64,000 nucleotides of DNA from Brachyhypopomus gauderio (Eukaryota > Chordata > Actinopteri > Gymnotiformes > Hypopomidae). The first letter of the stretch is position 1. The number at the start of each line of letters is the position of its first letter. The stretch is taken from the NCBI RefSeq assembly GCF_052324685.1, contig NC_135219.1:23637316-23701315 (forward strand), read 5' to 3'. Below the pieces are notes generated by a model that saw only the letters and a list, made by a program, of their open reading frames with translations, made no database searches and had not been told where the DNA came from. Below are positions 58,977 to 64,000 of the stretch, one piece after another. Made by a program: the position numbers and the translations under genes.

Positions 58977-61900
58977 ATGAAGACCAGGCTGTCCGTGGCA
59001 GCGTTTGCCTGCATTACGGTGGCAGTGCTGTCGTATGTGAATGCACAGAATGAAGGTAAAACGACACTCATCACTTTCTCTCTTCATCTTAACTGAACTC
59101 TGTTATTTCTCTCTTTCTTCTCACTCCCGTCTCTGTGATAGTGGTGCGAGTTATCTCGACCCTGAAATAAAATAATTAGCTACTACTTAGCTAATTATAA
59201 TATTATAATAATAACTACTTGTTTCTTGTTAGTTAAATAAATGTATGTCCACTACAAGAAGCATTCGTTTTTTTAATCTTTAATCCCACCATAAAGTGCG
59301 TGTGCTCTTGATGCATACGCGTTACAGTTGATTTGATTCCTATATGTTCCTATATTCCTATATGTTCCTATATTCCTATATTTCGATCAAAAGGCTGCGC
59401 TGGATTTAATTGGATAAATATTACGAGTTTAATGGCTAGATCTACGTTGAATGAATAAAACACAAAAATAAAACAAAATGTTCAGTAAAAGTCCTCATGA
59501 TACAGTTTACCTGAGGGACGTGTCAAAGCGACGTGCTCTGCCTGCACTATGTGTCCAGGAAATACTGTAATATGTCATTTAGACACTAGGTGGAGAAACG
59601 TTAGAATTAAGACGTATTTAGAAAATAATCGATAAGTAACCGTTGTAATAAAATAAAATTGAAAAAATTAAGTAGTCCCTTTTCGGCAATATAAAAAAAA
59701 ATTAAGAAGAACATAACTTTCTCTTAATCATTCTGTATGTTTATTCTTGCAGTTTATTGGCCCAAGTTTTTTCCTCTGTTTATGGGGCCCGGATCATAGA
59801 AAACATTGAAAATGTATAAAGATTAGGCAGTATGACAATTACATTGTTCAAATGTAATTAAAATAAAAAAATATTAATTAAAAAGTATGCATGTTCAAAT
59901 GTAATTAAAATAAACAATTGATATTAAAGTCAGTCAGGTTGTTCAAACAGCAGTCAAACACCTCATACTTGAAGGAAATGTAGTTCTTAGAAAAAGGAAA
60001 CATTGACATGGTTCACGCCATCTTCATGGAGTGGTGGAAGTCTTATTTGAACAGCCTGGATGGATGGAAACGGCCTTCGTGAAACAGAGGTTGTGACTGG
60101 ACTTCATCACAGCGACGTGTAACAGCACAATGCAAAGCATTACTGGTGTTCAGTGGACAGCAGAGTGGAATATTTTAGCTGCCTTCATCTTCAGATCAGT
60201 CTGGAGGCCAAGTTTCCTCCTCATGTCTCGTCTCTCTTATGGAACAGAATACGGGGTTCACAAATCACATTTTTTATCGATTTCTTTAAAGAGAGTAACT
60301 TCATTTTAGCACGTGTGGTTTTACCTGATAAATGGTGAAAATTATCTGACGAGTGTATGTTGATGAGGTTTACTCTTATGGAGATGGCCCCTCACTGTGG
60401 TGAGTTATAATAGATATATGAGGACTCGGGTGACGTCATGAGACGTTCTTATCATAGCTTATGATCTCACTCGCTTTAAACGTGGGAGCCAAACACATCT
60501 CCGAGACTGATAAACTGCTAACAAAGAAAAAGCCTGACCGCTAACAAACTCATCACAGATATGGACAGTTTTCCGTTACATATTCTACACACTAAAATTT
60601 CACGTTATTCCAAAACACTGGGATTGCGTTCCGGCAGTCGAATGGCCTGGATCGGCTTGGAGAGGCTGGAATAAGGGTTGTTGCCCTGGCAACGCACGGG
60701 CAGCCCTGGGCGTGGCTGAGAGTTATAGGGTTGGGGGGGCCAATGGAGTCAGAATTGGAGGCCACCGTCAGAGTTGAATTGGTCAACCAGGTTGGTGGGT
60801 CTTATTTTTTATATCCCTGCCCTGGTAAACTTTGGCCCTGGTCCCATTTTGGACTGATGCCAAGGCTTCGAAAAATATTTTATTGTGATATTCCTAACAC
60901 ACATATCCATACACACACATCCATACACACACATCCATACACACACATATCCATACACACACATCCATACACACACATCCATACACACACATCCATACAG
61001 ACATGAGTAAACACGTTTCCCACTGCCAAACGTTCTTCACAGAGAGCCGCCACGTCACACAACACTCAAGAATATCACTTTGAAATATTTCAAAAATAAT
61101 TTCTCCGTGTAGTTCGTCTTGTACATGGATTCCCTTCAAGTTGTTCCAAACAACTTTTCATGTACATGTGCATTGGCCAGACCCTGCCGGTGTCTGCTCA
61201 ATGTGACCAACTTTGCATTTTGTCTAGATTTTTGTCATCGTTTGTTTTTGTTTGTTTCACTTGTCTTATTTTAATATCATACAAATGTGCGTCTTCGTTT
61301 TAGTTGTGTCATTTACTTTAATGATCAAAAGAATGTACTCAAGGGTCACCACTGACGCTGTATATTCTTTTAAGAGGTTTGCAATGGATTGTCATCCTAG
61401 TCCACCCTGTGTTCAACACGAACGGTTATATTGTATTTTAATGTGCAGTAGTGTACGTGACATGACACTCTTCCATTGTACAATCAACAGTTCAATACGT
61501 TTCTTTGGAACCAGCAGTTCACCACAGTAATTTCAGCTGTGTTGGACGGGCTGAAATGGCTGCATGAGAGCTGTGTTTTTGGCACTGTGTTTTTGGCACT
61601 GTTCTATTTTGTGGATCACCTGTTTTGGTTTGTGTCCGTGCTTGAGAAGTCTGGCCCATCAGCCCGACGGCTCAAACTTGTCATTTTGATCCAAAATGGC
61701 ATTTCTGTCGTCTTCTTCGTTTTTTAAAACCGTGTCTGCCCCAACAATGAACATGCTGGCTTCACATCTGAAGTGTTGGTCATTGTGTTCCTGCTAACGC
61801 ACTTGTGTTTGTGTGTCTTTTTACTATTACAAAATACATGTATGTCCTGATCGCCCTGAATATTGACTTGAACTACTTCCTATTTTCACAGTAATGCCAC

Positions 61901-63963
61901 CATCAGATTTGAGATTTAAAATATTAAATGAAAACACAGTAGAAATGACATGGAGGCGTCCTCTGACCAGGATAGAGGGCTTTAGAATACACGTGGCATC
62001 AGATACAGGTGAGTAGTTAATTTGGTGGGGCTCATGGTGAGACGTTCAGTGGTTGGCTATTCTGGTGTCATTAGTACGATGCACACTGATACTTTCTAAA
62101 TATCAACAGGGAAAATCTGAATACATTTATAATGCATCTTGTCAAATCAAACACAACTCATTATTACATTACATTGTTATATTATTTATGGATTTCCTTC
62201 TGCTTATTTTAGTTAAAATGTTCATTTGCATAAAATAATCTGGTTATTTACGTTTTTCTGGCCCTACCACAGATGAACCTGTGAAAGAGTTTACACTTCC
62301 TGCCTCTGCAACAAAAACCTCAATCAAGGATTTAACTCCCGATGTGGATTATGTAGTAACGATATCATCATATTCCAGATCACAAGAGAGTTTACCCATC
62401 TCTGGCCAAATCACAAGTAAGTCATATGCTGGTTGAAGCTGTTGTGTGGTGTTTTCATTGTTCTTTGGAGAATTAATGATTCATTCTTTCTTTATTTTAG
62501 TCCAGTCGAGTGGCTCAGAAGGAGGTCCCAGACGACCACAAGTTTCAGATGCAGTTAGTGAGTACATTCTCTCTTTTCTCTCTCTCCTTCTCTCCACCCC
62601 TAATTCATCATTGCGTTTGGCCTCTTGCTGAGCTTGTCCGGTTCCTCTGTAATCGTTATAGTGTTTAGAAGTGGCCCTTTGTGCTCTCGCCTACCTTGCT
62701 GTAGTCGTGAAAGCCTTTATGGCGTTTCCCACCATGATAAAGTGAGTCAGGCTGTGCCTGAGGTCAGTGGGTGAATGTTTTAAGCGCTTGTGTGTGCGCC
62801 CCTCACGTGCCTGGGGTGAGTGATGACGATCTTCTGAAACCTGGAAGAGAAGAACCTTGCAACCCTCAGCAGCTCCTCCACTCATCTTCCTGATTAGGCA
62901 AAAATGAGCAAATGAGTGAAAATCGTCAGCGCTTTTCCACTGGCATGGTGCGAGTGCTGGTGCCAAAATCTTGAATGTTTCTGTGGTTTCACCACAAAAA
63001 ACGATTGGCTCCACAGTCTTGTTTGGAGCCACTGAACCCGTGATGTAAACGAAAGACGGGTGGAGATGGGTGGAGGCGGGTGGAGGCGGGTGGAGACGGG
63101 TGGAGGGGAGATGAGACGGGTGGAGGGGAGATGAGACGGGTGAAGCCGGGTGGAGCCTCTGTGCCACCGTGGCACGGAGGGAACCTTGAATAAACCATCG
63201 ATGCTCTCGAACCAGCGGAAACGTGTATCGGTTATTGAAACTTTCTCCAGCTCCAGCACGAACATCAGCCCTTCTTGGTGGAAGTATAGACACGTGTGAG
63301 CTGTATAGTTTGTGATATCCAACAGTCATATCAGCGGTTCTGCGGGGGCCTGGCATAAATGAAGACTGTTTTAATTAAATGCTGCATTGCCCAGAACCTT
63401 TTTTTCTGGGGCTTTGTCACCTGAGGGCTAAAGGATCTGACATGTGTCCTGCCTGCACCTTCCAAGAAAATCAAAAATAGAGTGGGATTATTTTAGTGTC
63501 GAAAACACAATGAAATGTTTTTTTATTTTTTTATTGACTTACAATATTCTTCCTGGAGATGTCTTCATTTGTGCTGCTCTATTGACACTTGTAGCTCAGT
63601 CAGCACAATCTCATGTCAGCACAAACTCAGGCTGAGTCAGTATGTAAGGGCTTGACTAGGTGACCTTCACCCTGACCTCCCGCCTGTTTTTCCTCCCAGA
63701 GTGTTCGAGCGGCGCGATCGCGGATGTGGTCTTCCTGGTGGACGGCTCATGGGGTGTGGGACGAGACAACTTCAAACACGTCCGCAGCTTCGTCTCTGAT
63801 GTGGCCGGAGCTTTTGACATCGGAGAAGATAAGAGCAGGGTGGGCGTGGTGCAGTACAGCACAGACGCTCGCACAGAGTTCACGCTCACGCAGTACCTGA
63901 GGCGTGGAGATTTGCTCCGTGCCATCAACAACCTCCCGTACAAGGGAGGCAACGCCAAGACAG
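58977..63963 (+). CDS. col12a1: Collagen alpha-1(XII) chain, N-terminal part
   Basis: Collagen XII is a fibril-associated collagen that links collagen I fibrils to the surrounding matrix. Five exons join in phase: 58977-59055, 61892-62008, 62273-62416, 62501-62557 and 63700-63963, giving the first 220 residues; the gene continues past the window end. Residues 1-23 are a signal peptide ([17 protein letters not shown]). Residues about 27-115 form the first fibronectin type III domain ([19 protein letters not shown] ... [20 protein letters not shown] ... YVVTISSYS). A short linker follows, then the first von Willebrand A domain from about residue 134 ([42 protein letters not shown]). The MIDAS motif is D147-G-S149-W-G151, with Gly where Ser is usual. 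All introns are GT-AG. Domain order and exon junctions match the mammalian long chain. Teleost a/b status is undecided. Confidence 0.95.
59056..61891 (+). other. col12a1 intron 1
   Basis: A 2.8-kb intron. It contains a 10-14 bp CATCCATACACACA repeat (about 60905-60997) and otherwise nothing recognised. Confidence 0.6.
62558..63699 (+). other. col12a1 intron 4
   Basis: Contains a G-rich array of about eight GGTGGAGACGGG or GGTGGAGGCGGG units (63058-63155). The minus-strand frame across it (Pro/Ser/His-rich) is a composition effect. Confidence 0.6.
63057..63155. repeat. G-rich tandem repeat GGTGGAGRCGGG
   Basis: Repeats of 10 and about 20 bp, each with GGG and GG runs on the + (transcribed sense) strand. 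Confidence 0.85.
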
Positions 63964-64000
63964 GTGTTTAGTACATGCACGAACACACACGTACACGCAC

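Noticed and set aside
62691-63356. A 221-codon minus-strand frame in col12a1 intron 4
   Set aside because: It spans a G-rich tandem repeat, has Pro/Ser/His-rich low-complexity content, and shows no domain or conserved start.

Overview
This window is a piece of a ray-finned (teleost) fish chromosome. It has split genes with GT-AG introns, AATAAA poly(A) signals, long CA/CT/AT microsatellites, a tRNA-derived SINE, and Tc1/IS630-like DNA transposons typical of fish. Nothing prokaryotic, no CRISPR array and no complete rRNA or tRNA gene was seen. The species cannot be named from this sequence.

Four + strand genes follow each other in the order filip1 - tmem30a - cox7a2 - col12a1. As I recall it, human chromosome 6q13-q14 has the same transcriptional order, which supports each identification. 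filip1 (coding exons 16653-26668, about 1211 aa) and tmem30a (30632-34425, about 368 aa) are complete. So is cox7a2 (35149-38666, 82 aa). col12a1 enters at 58977 with its signal peptide, first FN3 domain and most of its first von Willebrand A domain, then runs off the window. The poly(A) signal of tmem30a lies only about 140 bp before the cox7a2 start codon.

A fifth gene, on the minus strand between cox7a2 and col12a1 (about 43.8-51.0 kb), resembles CATSPERE, an auxiliary subunit of the sperm CatSper calcium channel. Many of its exons join in phase, but one conserved exon carries a frameshift near 49770, some expected segments were not found, and transposons are lodged in it. It looks like a CatSper gene that is decaying or already dead.

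The rest is introns and intergenic DNA rich in tandem repeats and mobile elements. The notable ones are a SINE apparently inside a TA-flanked DNA element that itself split a minisatellite (3.2-5.0 kb), a 14-bp minisatellite in a filip1 intron (19.6-20.5 kb), and a 62-bp array enclosed by inverted repeats with NRF-1-like motifs in cox7a2 intron 1 (35.7-36.8 kb). There are also a solo LTR (41.1 kb), an IS630/Tc1-like element with 25-bp inverted ends (53.2-54.8 kb), and a 13-bp array with dozens of TGACCT motifs upstream of col12a1 (55.3-56.5 kb). The genes have unrelated jobs (cytoskeleton, lipid flippase, respiration, sperm channel, matrix) and are neighbours by conserved synteny, not as an operon.
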